NCBI GenBank assembly: GCA_021029095.1
Contig: JAJOHG010000499.1
Location: forward strand, 1 to 16,569
Direction of reading: 5' to 3'
Length of the DNA stretch: 16,569 nt
From: Phellopilus nigrolimitatus
Lineage: Eukaryota > Basidiomycota > Agaricomycetes > Hymenochaetales > Hymenochaetaceae
Positions 1-10,100 of the stretch are shown piece by piece. Below the pieces are notes generated by a model. The model made no database searches. It was not told where the DNA came from and saw only the letters and a program-made list of their open reading frames with translations. The first letter of the stretch is position 1; each line of letters begins with the position of its first letter. Position numbers and translations under genes: made by a program.

Positions 1-207
1 TGGATTCTGGTTTGCGCTGTCCTTGAATTGAAGGGCTATACAGCTAACGATATGTCCTCGACTGCAGAAACCACGTCCCGTCACTCCCGTGGATCGTCAC
101 CGGCATATGCTACCTCATCTGCCCGATGGCGAGTGTTCGGCGGTGTCGTTACATTCTGTGACTACTCCGGGCACGGATTAGCTTCAGTGCGGCAATCCCG
201 ACTGTCA

Positions 208-234
208 AGTTAGCTAAACAGAGTTAGCTAACTC
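208..234. repeat. Direct repeat of TTAGCTAA core with 14-bp palindrome
   Basis: The 10-mer AGTTAGCTAA occurs at 208-217 and again at 222-231. The second copy lies inside the perfect palindrome GAGTTAGCTAACTC at 221-234. Paired dyad-symmetric motifs of this kind can be binding sites for a dimeric protein, but no function can be assigned from sequence alone. Confidence 0.6.
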
Positions 235-307
235 GTGCAGCCGAGCGGGGCCTCAGCTACGATAAGCGCACACTGAGCCTGTGGCTAGTGGCAAGGCAGG
301 TGACTTC

Positions 308-393
308 AAGGTACCTCGACACCAGATTACTCGATTTGGATGCGAATCAATGATGGCTCGTCCAAATAGAGTAACTTTGTATCAAGGTACCTT
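308..393. repeat. Imperfect inverted repeat (33-bp arms, 20-bp loop)
   Basis: The arm at 308-340 and the reverse complement of 361-393 agree at 27 of 33 positions. The outer nine (AAGGTACCT) and an inner block ending in ATTTGGA are perfect. The loop is 341-360. Two of the six differences (arm positions 10 and 13) are C/T transitions, which would be G-U wobbles in a minus-strand RNA hairpin. The structure could be a decayed foldback element (MITE-like) or a small-RNA precursor. I see no flanking target-site duplication that would settle it. Confidence 0.7.
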
Positions 394-677
394 AAGGTTT
401 TGCCTTCCGGCATCACTACCTGTGGCTGAATTTCTTCTGCTGTCATTTCATGTTTTCTCATCTTGCTTTTCCCCTTTCAAACCTACCACCGGGGATACGA
501 GCGCCGACTTGGAAAAACTTGCGACAGAATGCCAATGAACAAATCTCAGGGCCCACCCCGATGAAGTGACGGATGCCAACTCTACTCTTCTTGAAACTGT
601 GAGAGATAGTTTAATCATCATAGTTTATCCCATCCCCTTTTCTTGTTAAATTGACAAATCCGTGATATGGCATGTGC

Positions 678-685
678 TTAAATAG
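678..685 (+). promoter_or_regulatory. TATA-like element upstream of the candidate gene at 813
   Basis: TTAAATAG lies about 128 bp before the ATG at 813. It is followed by pyrimidine-rich sequence containing several TTC/CTT blocks, as is common in fungal core promoters. The assignment is inferred from position and composition only and depends on the start at 813 being real. Confidence 0.2.
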
Positions 686-812
686 AGGGTCTACTTCTAC
701 AGTCTTGCAACCAATCTTCATCATTTTGTACTGCATATATTCTTCCGCGTTTTTTAGTTTTCACTTCTTTACTTACACTACTCTCCGTTGACAGTACCAA
801 GCAGTAGAAGAT

Positions 813-868
813 ATGGTCAGGAAATGCGCAACATGCAGGGAAAACGGACTTCCAGATGATACGCAAGA
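813..868 (+). CDS. Candidate first exon of an unknown gene
   Basis: An ATG at 813 (G at -3) opens a short frame reading MVRKCATCRENGLPDDTQ and ending in GA before GTAAGA at 869. That is a good 5' splice site with exon phase 2. The reading could join 934 (after CCTAG) and end at TAG 1046-1048, giving a 56-residue Cys-containing protein. It could instead skip to an exon near 1049 (after CTTCTAG) that leaves in phase 0 at a GTAAAG donor and joins the better supported exon at 1213. Neither joining can be proven by eye. A run of ten A at 1023-1032 adds possible frame uncertainty. I do not recognise the family. Confidence 0.3.
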
Positions 869-1212
869 GTAAGAACCATTACTTATTTCTTGTTTTTGTT
901 AAGCTTAGACACGTACATCATTTCGTGTCCTAGGCTGTTATTCAGCGCCCGTAAGTTGCATACTCATCCAAAGGATTTCTTCAAGGACCATCCGATACGC
1001 TGCCCGGCACAGAGCAATGCTGAAAAAAAAAACGAACTCTGCTTCTAGGGACCTAACGTCGAGCTTATGTGTAAAGGACTACCTATTCGGCTGGCCGCGC
1101 GGACACCCAAACGACTCAATAAGTATCTAGCCAGCAAATTTTAAGTTCGCTCTTGCGGCTATGTTCATACGATATACTAGCAGTTTCTTGCCCCGCTCGA
1201 CCTCGCTCCTAG

Positions 1213-1773
1213 GCAGAAAATGAAGCAGAAAGAGCAGACAAGAAAGCGAAGCCTACGCAGGACAATGAACAGAAGGCCACGGATCAATTTCTTTACGTGT
1301 CTCTGACTGCTGCCGTTATGAAGGCGCCGGAGAAGGAGATTCCAGAGTCTGGAAATTCGGACTTGACCAAGGATCCGAACTCGGAAGATGCAGAGGGTTC
1401 GTCAAAGTCTGGATCTGTGTCCGGCGGCTCGTTGAAAAACGTGCAAGAGAGACCCAACTCTGTCGCTGCGTGGTTCCCTCTTTCATCTGCGGAACGAAAT
1501 ACTAGCATCATATCGGCGCCGCCGCCCTGGAAAAAGGGAAAGAAGTTTTGGGAAATACTTACCCGGTCATCCTCAGCGATGAGCAGTGCTTCCGCTAGGG
1601 CGTCGACGCTGTTTCCTCTGCCCGCAGATATAAACGTCGGCCTCTCGGACCCTCATACGCTCGAGGCGCTCGCGTTTGCGGGCAAACTTTCTGTGCTCCG
1701 GGTCACAGAGCCAGCGGCAAGGCGAAAGGTGCAAGAGGTGTCTATCCTGGCGTACCGCCGGACGCGACCCTGA
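1213..1773 (+). CDS. Exon of an uncharacterised protein, likely the 3' part of a multi-exon gene
   Basis: This frame opens exactly after a good acceptor (GCTCCTAG at 1205-1212) and runs 186 codons to TGA 1771-1773. Its composition is protein-like: a charged Ala/Glu/Lys start (AENEAERADKKAKP), a Ser/Gly/Asp/Glu-rich middle, then a more ordered part with PPPWKKGKKFWEIL near residues 97-110 and a hydrophobic/Leu-rich tail (LEALAFAGKLSVLRV). The upstream exon is unresolved. The 3' end could also be extended by splicing, because another frame stays open to 1894, just before an AATAAA. I recognise no domain, and no neighbour suggests a role. The call rests on acceptor placement plus composition. 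Confidence 0.45.
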   Translation, partial: AENEAERADKKAKPTQDNEQKATDQFLYVSLTAAVMKAPEKEIPESGNSDLTKDPNSEDAEGSSKSGSVSGGSLKNVQERPNSVAAWFPLSSAERNTSIISAPPPWKKGKKFWEILTRSSSAMSSASARASTLFPLPADINVGLSDPHTLEALAFAGKLSVLRVTEPAARRKVQEVSILAYRRTRP

Positions 1774-1889
1774 ACTGGATGCCTCACAAGCGAGTAAGAA
1801 GGTTAGGAAAACGCGGGACTCAAAGACAGTGACTGGTCGATTCAGTCGTTTCGACTTTCAGAGTTGTATTGGCGACGGGCATTTGAAGA

Positions 1890-1895
1890 AATAAA
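1890..1895 (+). terminator. Possible polyadenylation signal
   Basis: AATAAA sits about 117 nt after the stop of the uncharacterised exon at 1213-1773 and is followed by T-rich sequence, a plausible 3' end for that gene. Fungal poly(A) signals are degenerate, so support is modest. Confidence 0.35.
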
Positions 1896-2337
1896 TTATT
1901 ATTTGGTTTGCTATCTTCTCTGTTAATATCTCCCCTTTACTTACGAGCGGGTCTTTTGAAAAAGAACGGCGTGGAGGATCTTAATGTTGCACTCTCCATC
2001 GAATAAAAAAAAAAAAAAAAACACGCGTACTCTGCCTGAGAGTCGAAAGACAGTGGTAGGCTTTAGGAAATTTTATGCTTTGAATACCAAAAATCCCGCA
2101 AAATCTGGCGCTACGTTCTTGCCGAGAGACCCTAAGTAGATGGTCTAGAAAAGGAAGTTTGCCGGACCGAGATCTAAATCTCCGGATTTAGCGCCGAACG
2201 ACTTAGGGATCCTCATACGCCGACGTCGAGCACGCTTGCTACAACTTGATTTCTCTCACCGCCCTCGCCGCTCTCGACGATATCGCAACGTCGTCGACAA
2301 CTGCATATATATTGAGTGACGCGTCCCCATAATCATT
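1896..2337. other. Intergenic stretch upstream of NST1, including an A17 tract
   Basis: No coding frame is supported here. There is a run of 17 A at 2005-2021, directly preceded by AAT so that it also reads AATAAA. A short dyad CTAAATC/GATTTAG lies at 2174-2180 and 2185-2191. A TATATATT string occurs at 2306-2313, 25 bp before the proposed leader intron. This is presumably the 3' flank of the unknown gene plus the NST1 promoter. Confidence 0.45.
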
Positions 2338-2406
2338 GTGAGTTGCCATCGATAGACTGTGCGCTCAGCAGGCGCATAAATGCTGACTTCGTTTGCTGAA
2401 CTGCAG
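2338..2406 (+). other. Probable intron in the 5' leader of NST1
   Basis: GTGAGT at 2338, a GCTGAC branch-like string near 2381 and CTGCAG ending at 2406 together make a 69-nt intron of typical size. Removing it deletes the ATG at 2380. The first ATG left downstream of the acceptor is then 2521, which I take as the NST1 start. The intron is predicted from splice signals only. Confidence 0.5.
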
Positions 2407-2520
2407 TCACCAGCGCTGCTGTCCCTGCCAGTGGAGACACTTTTTGTCGGCCTCTGCGTCTTTACCTTCAAGGTCTGGATCTGGTTACGAAGTAAAAGAT
2501 ATCTACTAGACCGGTCTAGT

Positions 2521-5500
2521 ATGCCTGCCACATTTCCCGCCAAGAATGGAAAACAGTCTGCCAGAACGACTTCGGTGAGCGACCAGCCCGCGGAGCCAGT
2601 GTCTACTCGCACCGACGGTGTTGCGCCTGGAGGACGGAAGAAGAAAAAGAAGAAGGGCAAGGGTAAGGCGATACACGATGTTATGGACGACGAGGAAGAT
2701 GATTTGCCCGCACTCGAACCGTGTAGCGTGCCCGCCGCCTTCCCGCGCATGCGTACGGGACTCTCGCCCGATCTCGAGTCAGTGCACCTCTCGACTACCG
2801 CGTCGCTCTCCTCGCTCTCCGCATCGGCGAAGCAGGGGCACATGAACATGTCTCCCGCGGCGCAGAACGAGCTGCTCGCGGACCTCTACCGCAAAGTCGG
2901 GTTCGACGCGGCGGGCGCGGTGGCGGACGAGGTGCGTTCGAATCTCGACGCACTTCCCGGCGGGATGCGCACGTTTGTGCAGAGTGCGCTCGCAGGTATG
3001 GCAGGGCTTGGCCTCGGCGCGGACGAAATGAAGCAGCGTACGCTATATGCGATCGCGCAGCAGGTGCTGCAAGGCGGCATGGGCGTCGGAGTTGGCGTGG
3101 GGGGTGGGACAGGGACAGGCAAGAATGCGGCGACGACGGCGGGCGTGGGCATGGGCTTCGACGCGGGCTCGCTGCCCGAGTTGGCGATCACGCAGGCATT
3201 CGAGCGACTTGTCGCGGGCAAGGGAGCGGTGCCGACGCGCGGCGGTCAGACGGCGTTTCATGCGGACGTGATGCTCTCGCACGAGTTCGTCGACGACGAG
3301 GAGGGCGCGTATGATGACGAACTGTATAGCGAGGACGAGGTGGACGAGGGAGTGGAGGAGCTGGACGTACACATGCGTATGGACGTAGAGCATATGCACC
3401 TGCGGCGCGAGGCCGGAGTACTGCCGGGACCGGGCCAGTATTCTGTGACCTACGAGGAGGACCTGGTTGCACTGCCGGGCGCATACCCGGCTGCGGACGG
3501 CACGTCGCCGAGGAAAAGAAACAAAAAGAAAAAAAGAAAAGGTGGTCTCGGTAGTAGTATTCCATATGCAGAGGTCGAGCCGGCGGATGCTGTGCCGGAT
3601 GCCGCGCTTCCGGACGGCGGCCGGCCGGGTGTGACGGAAGCGGTCACTTACTCGCAGACGACTCCGAATCCTCATCCGATCCAGCAGCAGAGTGTCATGC
3701 CCCCCGCCCGAGCCGCTGCTAACCCGCCGCCGTCGTCGCGTGCGGCGGGCAAGCAGCCTATGTCTTATGCTCCTCCCCCTCCAGCAGCGGCGACCAACCC
3801 CCCCGCGACCACGAATCCCCCGCGCTCCGCACGCGCTGCGGCCAAGGCCCCTGCACCCCCGCAGAGTTACACGACTCATAACCACCCGCATCACCATCCA
3901 TCACCCCCCTCGTCGAATGCATCTGCCCCGCAGAAACACCGTCCTCCTGCGGGCACAGTGCAGAATACCGCCAATGCAACCGCCAAGTCGAACTCTAAAA
4001 TATGGAGTACGAACACGACGGAGGAGCGCGAACGCATCAAAGAGTTCTGGCTCGGTCTGGGCGAGGACGAGCGCCGTGCTCTCGTCAAGGTCGAAAAGGA
4101 GGCTGTTTTGCGCAAGATGAAAGACCAGCAGAAACACAGCTGTACCTGTGCTGTCTGCGGCAGGAAGCGGTTCGTCGTCTTACTCATAATTGACCTTTGA
4201 AAAGTTTTTACTGACCTCGACGTGCTCTTTTCGCACCGTCATTATCGTCGATCATTGGCCGTCGTATAAATCTTACATCACGCGTACGAATTTGGTGGAC
4301 TTCAGGAATGCGATTGAGGAAGAGCTCGAGGTACTGTACGATGCTTATTACGAGGAGCTAGAACAGTACGCGAACTACCAGCAGCGTTACGCTTCTTCCG
4401 GCGGGACTCTTCCACCCCCACCCGGCCCTGGGCCTTTCCCTGGCAGCGTCGAGCTGGACAAGAATGGGCTCGTCGTTGGACCCGGTGGGAAGGCGCACCC
4501 CCATCCACCACCAGCTCGGGGTAAGACGGCCAACGCGCTTGCCAACGGCCCGAAGAAGGGTACTGTCCCCGAATCCGAATTCGACGAGGACGACCCTGAT
4601 GGAGACGACTACGAGGAGGAGGAGTATGATGACGAGGAGGAGGACGAGGAGGAGGACGAGGAAGACGACGTTGATGCGGAGGACGATGTCGACATCAGGA
4701 ACCGGAACGCCCGACGCACGGCAGCAACAAACCGCGACCGTGGGCGGGTTGCGCAGAACGGAGTCAAGGCAAATGGTCGGGATGATTTGTTCAACTTCGG
4801 AAGCAGTCTGACCGTCGCAGGTGAGAACTTTAAATATATAATGCTGAGTAAAGTGTATGACCGTCCTTTCTTTGTGTTCGCTCTGCGTATGCAGGGCCCG
4901 GAAATATCTTGACCGTCGCAGACGATCTCTTGAAAAATGATGGGCAAAAGTTCCTGGAGATGATGGAACAGCTCGCCGAACGTCGTATGCAGCGCGAGGA
5001 GGAGGCTGCTGCAGATGTAGAGGACGATAGCGAAGAGGAGGATGACGAGGAAGGAGATGAGGAGGATGATGGTGAGGAAGACGAGGACGACGAAGATGAT
5101 GAAGATGAAGAGGAGGTAACTAACCACTCGCGCTTACAGTGTAATCTCCCTTTGCTGAACCTCTGTAGGTGTTGACGGAGGAGCAGAAGCTGGAGGAAGG
5201 CAAACGTATGTTCTCCATCTTCGCCGCGCGCATGTTTGAGCAGCGCGTTCTGTCCGCATATCGCGAGAAGGTCGCTCAGGAGCGCCAGAATCAGCTTCTG
5301 CGCGAACTTGAGGACGAGCAGGTAGCGAACTTGCAAAAGGAGGCGAAGAAGGCTAAGGAAAACCAGAAGAAGAAAGATAAGAAGAGGTGAGTCTGGCTTC
5401 CATGTCTTTTAGCGCTCTTCTTGGGACACGTGCTCACCTCGATGTGAATGAAGGCAGCAGAAGATGGCGAAGGAGGAGGAGCGAGCCTCTAAAGCTGCCG

Positions 5501-7005
5501 AGCGTGCTGCGGAGGAGGCGGCACAAAGGGAGACACAGCGCCGGCTCGAGGAGGAACAAAGGAAGAAGAGAGAGGAGGAACGGCAGAAGCGGGAGTTGGC
5601 GCGAAAGGCAGCGGAAGAGGAGAAGCGGCAGAAGGAGGAGGAGCGACGGAAGCGCCTCGCAGAGGAGAAAGAGGTACAGGCTGAGCGCGAGCGTAAGCGC
5701 AGGGAGAAAGAGGAAAAGACAAAGGCGGAGCGGAGAGAACGTGAAGAGAGGGAGCGGAAGGCAAGGGAGGAGAGGGAGGTGAAGTTGGCGGCTGAGAGGG
5801 CAGCGGAGAAAGCTAAAAGGGATCAGCAGGAAAAGGAAGAGCGCGAAAAGCGTCTGGCGAAGGAGCGGGAGGAAAGGGCGGAGCGGGAAGCGAAGGAACG
5901 TCTTGTTCAACAGCAGCAACAAGCACGGGCCGCCGCCGCAAAAGCTCGTCCCCCTACGTCGCCTCGTACGAACGCCGTTGCGTCTGGTTCTCAGCGCCAA
6001 CAGCCTCCTGCTGCACCTAAGAAGATTCTCAACAAGCCGTCTTCCCAGCCTGCAGTAGCACCGATTGCTCAGCCGACTCGCCAGCCGACTCGTCCAGTTG
6101 TCTCAATGCAGCCTACGACGCCGGTGACTCCTCAACATGCCCAGTCTTCGCAACATTCTTCCCCAACTGCGCAAGCTAACGTTCCTCCCTTAACACCTAT
6201 TTTCCCGCAGTCCACGCCCATGTCGACGCCCCAGGTGTTATCTCCTCGTGCAGCGTTCCCTCCGTCCCCGGGTGTGCCTGCCTTTGGTGCGTATATTCCG
6301 CAAATGCCTCATCCGCCTTTGGGCCCTTCCGCAATGCCTCGTGCCTACGGTACGGGGCCTCCATTTGAGCCAGGCTTCGGCAGAGGTCTCGCACCTGCTG
6401 CACCCATCGGCCCGCCAAAGGTTGGCTTGCCTAATCACGTCAACTCACCGGGCATGATCGCAGGTCCGTCCGCGCCAACGCGCCGCGTGTCCGCCGCCGC
6501 TGCCGACCCTGGGCCTATCACTCGTCCGATTGCGCCGATTGCTCGCCCAACGAACGGGATGAATGGAGATGCGTCCGGCTCGGGATCTGGCTCGGGCGGT
6601 GCCTCCCCCAGCCGCCGCTCGCCGAGCCCGAAAGGTGTGCTTGGCTCGTCCGCACTTGCAGCGGACGACGACGAAGTCGTGAGCGCGCCGGGGCGACGCA
6701 CTGCGCCCATTGCCATCAACCAGGTTTGGCACAGTCCGCGCGGCTCCGCTGCGGCGCCGACACCTTGGGGAAATGCGCCTCCTACTCCCGGGTTCTCGTC
6801 GCCACGTTCGCTCTCTGGTGCGAATGCAGGCCTCGGATTGTGGGGACAGGGAGGCAATTCGGCTCCAGTGAACCCGAACCCGAACCTGAACGAGTGGCAT
6901 TCTCACCCCAGCTCGCATTTCTTCGGAGGAGCGCCATTCCTCCACCACAGCCACTCGACGACGGCGGCGGCGGCGACGCCCCCGCCGCATAGCAGCGGCA
7001 ATTGA
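2521..7005 (+). CDS. NST1: Nst1-like stress response protein (salt tolerance down-regulator)
   Basis: Five exons fit the frame and family: 2521-4169, 4306-4820, 4895-5115, 5169-5386 and 5454-7005, giving 1384 residues. In order these hold lysine-rich tracts at about residues 39-49 and 330-343 (possible nuclear signals), then a low-complexity Pro/Ala/Ser region. The conserved core at about 495-590 includes [13 protein letters not shown], the Cys cluster CTCAVCG and [18 protein letters not shown]. Two Asp/Glu tracts follow (about 641-680 and 763-795), the latter after [13 protein letters not shown] and [15 protein letters not shown]. Next are [18 protein letters not shown], a Lys/Arg/Glu coiled coil to about 1030, and a Pro/Ser/Gln-rich disordered tail. 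Yeast Nst1 lowers salt tolerance and binds the splicing factor Msl1; a similar role here is inference. Start 2521 is chosen because it has A at -3 and is the first ATG after the probable leader intron; starting at 2380 would add 47 residues. Its 3' end faces the flippase gene. Confidence 0.9.
4170..4305 (+). other. NST1 intron 1 (136 nt), longest resolved intron
   Basis: The donor is GTTCGT after AAGCG and the acceptor is ACTTCAG. Splicing joins CGRKR to NAIEEELEV, which restores the conserved Nst1 core across the junction (phase 2). The intron is about twice as long as the others here. A CTGAC branch-like string occurs early (about 4211), but no conserved sequence inside suggests a missed exon. 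Confidence 0.8.
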
Positions 7006-7196
7006 CTCTGGTCTCTGACCGTACACTCGTAATCATAACTTCCTTTTGCATTTTGTTCATCTATAGTCACATTAAACCCGTTGTTTTCTTGCTTCATCCC
7101 TCATTGCACGGTGAATGAAGCATGCTTTATCAATGTCAATCAAATTATGTTAAACATTACAGAAGAAAACCCGTCTAGGCGAAAGTGTCAATATTG
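7006..7196. other. Short intergenic gap between convergent genes
   Basis: Only 191 bp separate the stop codons of NST1 (+) and the flippase gene (-), so both 3' untranslated regions must lie here and probably overlap. The gap is AT-richer than the flanking coding sequence and holds the palindrome AAGCATGCTT at 7118-7127. There is no clear AATAAA on either strand. Confidence 0.7.
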
Positions 7197-10100
7197 CTAT
7201 AGTAATTTACTGGATGTTGAAGGCCGGACACGACTGCGGATTAACTTGTAGAGGTAGAGGGGAAATGCGCTGACGGCGACGATTAAGGCTACTTTCCATA
7301 CGAAGCGTACTGTCGTGACGAAAGCGAGGTCTGCAAGTAGAATACGATTAAGGCTTTAAGCTCTACCGATCAAGCAAAAAGACGAACCAAAATATTCCGG
7401 TAGGAAGACGATGCTGACAGCATATATCAACAAGGTTATAATCTCCGAGAGTACCATATACACATGCCTAGAGAACGGGGACACAAATTAGCTGGGGGGT
7501 GTAGGCGGAAGGTGAGCGGGACGCAAATTACCACGTCGTGATCTCAACCGCAACCATGATGAGTTCGTTGAGCACGAGAGCTGTGAAGGAAATGGACACG
7601 ATATTGAGGAACTCGTTTTCAAAAAGAACGAGAGACATGATCATAATTGCTCCGCCTGTAAAGGGTAAAATTAGCCATGATAATAGCGTACTTTCATTAG
7701 AGTTCTACTTACCTTGATAGACGCTGATCATGAGCCACATAAAGAAGGTCTTGAAGGACAGTGATCTGCCCTGTCCAACACAGGCGCGTCAGACCCAAAC
7801 ACGACGCAGTTGGTTAGAGAAGCGAAGACCGACCTTCACGAGCTCCTTGTATAGCTCAGGATAAAGCAGCGCTAGGTCTTCGCTAACGTCGCGGTCGAGG
7901 ACGAGCGAGAAGACCGGCGCCATGGTGTAAAGCGTCGCGTAGCCGACCATGAGCCATCCTTGGTACAGCGCAATCGGCGCGAAGTAGAAGATCGCGGAGA
8001 AGACGCACTGCATGATCGAGATGACGAGTCCGCGATGAATCACGAACTGTGCGAGCTTCGCAGAGCGCTTGTACGAGTTACGGCCGTGCCATAGGAGTAA
8101 CTTCGTCAGATGGCTGAACTGCGTCACCGAGAAATCGGCAGCAAGCGATGCTTGCTTGCCCTCCTTCCCAACGATGCCGACCCCGACATCTGCAGCCTGT
8201 ATCATGCTCACGTCGTTTCCACCATCGCCGATGCAACAGACCCTCTTCTTAGTGTGTTTTCGTATCAGCCTCGCAACATCAGCCTTTTGGGTGGGCGAGC
8301 AACGACATGCGACAACCGCTGATAATTTCGTGGCAATCTCCACGAATTCGTTCTTGAAGAGGTTCAGACAGAGCTGCAGTGACTCCCCATCAATCACCAA
8401 ACAACAATCCGGCTTAGCCTGAAGGAATTCCAGCTCATGTTTGGCTTGGTCTGACGTCTTTACTAGAGAATGTTTAATAAGCCATCGAGCTAGACATACG
8501 CACTACTCACACTTCGCGACCTGGTGGATATACTGATTTCGCGCGACAAGCTTCGTTGAAATAGCAATGCACGTTGCAGTCTCAATTTTATCGCCAGTCA
8601 GCATCCAGATCTTAATGCCCGCATTGCGCAAAAGCTCGATTGTCGACTTGACTTCATCCTGAAGTTTGTCTTCCACACCCGTCAGGCCGAGGAGCTCCAG
8701 GTCGCGCTCTAAAAACTCTGCAACGACATCCGTCATCGCTTCATTTCTACCCTGCAACTGGATGCTCGCCGCGTGATAACGCTCCTTGAACGCACCGTAC
8801 GCCTGTTCACCGAGGCGTTTCTTCCCAATGACGAGAGTACGCAGGCCCTCACGTGCCATGTTCGCGCACTCCTCTTCGAGCCAGTCGTTGCGCTGCACGA
8901 TCCGCGCCATCACGACATCCGCGCCCTTCTGCAAGAACGTGATCTCCCCCGAGGTCACGTCGCGCACGACGATGCCCATGCGCTTCGACTCGGACGTGAA
9001 TGGAAAGAGCTCAAGTACGTCGAACTCCAAGCGCGCACCCTCCGGCGTCTGCAACGTGATACGTTTACGGTCACGGAAGACGAGCGTGAGGCCAACGGAT
9101 TCTGTCCAATTAACAATGGCCACTTCATCCGGCGACGAGGCTTGGTATGTCACTGTATCGTCATCGTTAGTGACAGGTGTAACCTAAAAGAATCAAGTCA
9201 GTATTGATGTTCATTTGTGTGTATATAGCGTTCCGCACATTGTGGCACAGTGCCAGACTCGTGACGACATCCTTCACCCTCGATGACATATCGCGACGGC
9301 CTCGACTTGCAAATTGCACACCAGTCGGCGTTGCTCCCTGGCGAAGAGCCGCTGAGTTTTAAACCGCTTCAGCTTCAGGCGTTAACTCATCGAATGCGCG
9401 TATACATACCTTGCTCAGCAGTCAAGCCAAACGCCAACGCAAGCTGATGTGCAACTTCGTCCATAGAATCAGCGCCGTACGACATAGTACCCATATGTAA
9501 CTTCTTCAACTCCATCTCTTAAATTCAAGTTGATCAGTTAAGACAGCTTTTTCGGGAAGGAAGTAATATACCGTTTTGCGTAAGCGTTCCCGTCTTGTCA
9601 CTCAGAAGGTATTCTATCCTTCCAAGTTCCTCGGGGAGCGTGCTCGTCCTGACGATCGTGTTTGGGATTTCGTTGTCCGTCATGATCAGATGCGAATACA
9701 CCGTCTTGCCCATGTCAAGATTCACGCGCAAACTTCAATGGTGCTTTGAAGTTGAAATGGGTACAAAATCGTGCAGGGGTCCACTCACCTTATGGGAATG
9801 ATCGAGGAGAAAAGAATCAAAAACCTGAAGACATAGATGTACCACTCGCCCCGGAAACCGTTCAGCGCGACCATGGCTACGGATAGCGCAAAGGTCACTG
9901 CACATAGGATCTTCGCGAGGCGATTGATCTCGATTTCCAGCAGCCCGACCTTTGTCTCGGGGTGACTCGTATTCATGACTGCACGGGTCTCCGCACCAGT
10001 GTAAACGACAAATCCTACAGCCGACCCTGCGGCAAGGACGGTATTCGACCACAGCATGTTCTCGACGGTGAGCGGCTCGACTTTCGGAACGGGCTCGAGG

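Larger units (their letters stand above)
1..677. other. Left-end region, no gene recognised
   Basis: I find no supportable gene here. Two short open frames (28-213 and 281-538, + strand) resemble no family I know and lack clear splice or promoter context, so I leave them out. The stretch does contain a perfect 14-bp palindrome and an 86-bp foldback, listed separately. It could be the 3' flank of a gene to the left or transposon-derived intergenic DNA; the sequence does not decide. Confidence 0.5.

Noticed and set aside
2380..2520. NST1 start at ATG 2380 (adds 47 residues)
   Set aside because: This ATG lies inside a convincing leader intron, has T at -3, and the added residues are unlike the rest of the protein. 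Kept only as an alternative isoform.
3043..3897. 284-codon frame on the minus strand opposite NST1
   Set aside because: Arg-rich shadow of the GC-rich NST1 coding strand. The + strand frame is fixed by family motifs.
5434..6000. 188-codon Leu/Pro/Arg-rich minus-strand frame opposite the NST1 coiled coil
   Set aside because: Its Leu/Phe/Pro composition is the complement of the GAG/AAG/CGG codons of the coiled coil; no independent evidence.
9352..9409. Possible readthrough of flippase intron 7 as coding sequence
   Set aside because: It contains in-frame stops; splicing from 9410 to 9351 restores continuous coding sequence ([13 protein letters not shown]...) into the conserved [13 protein letters not shown].
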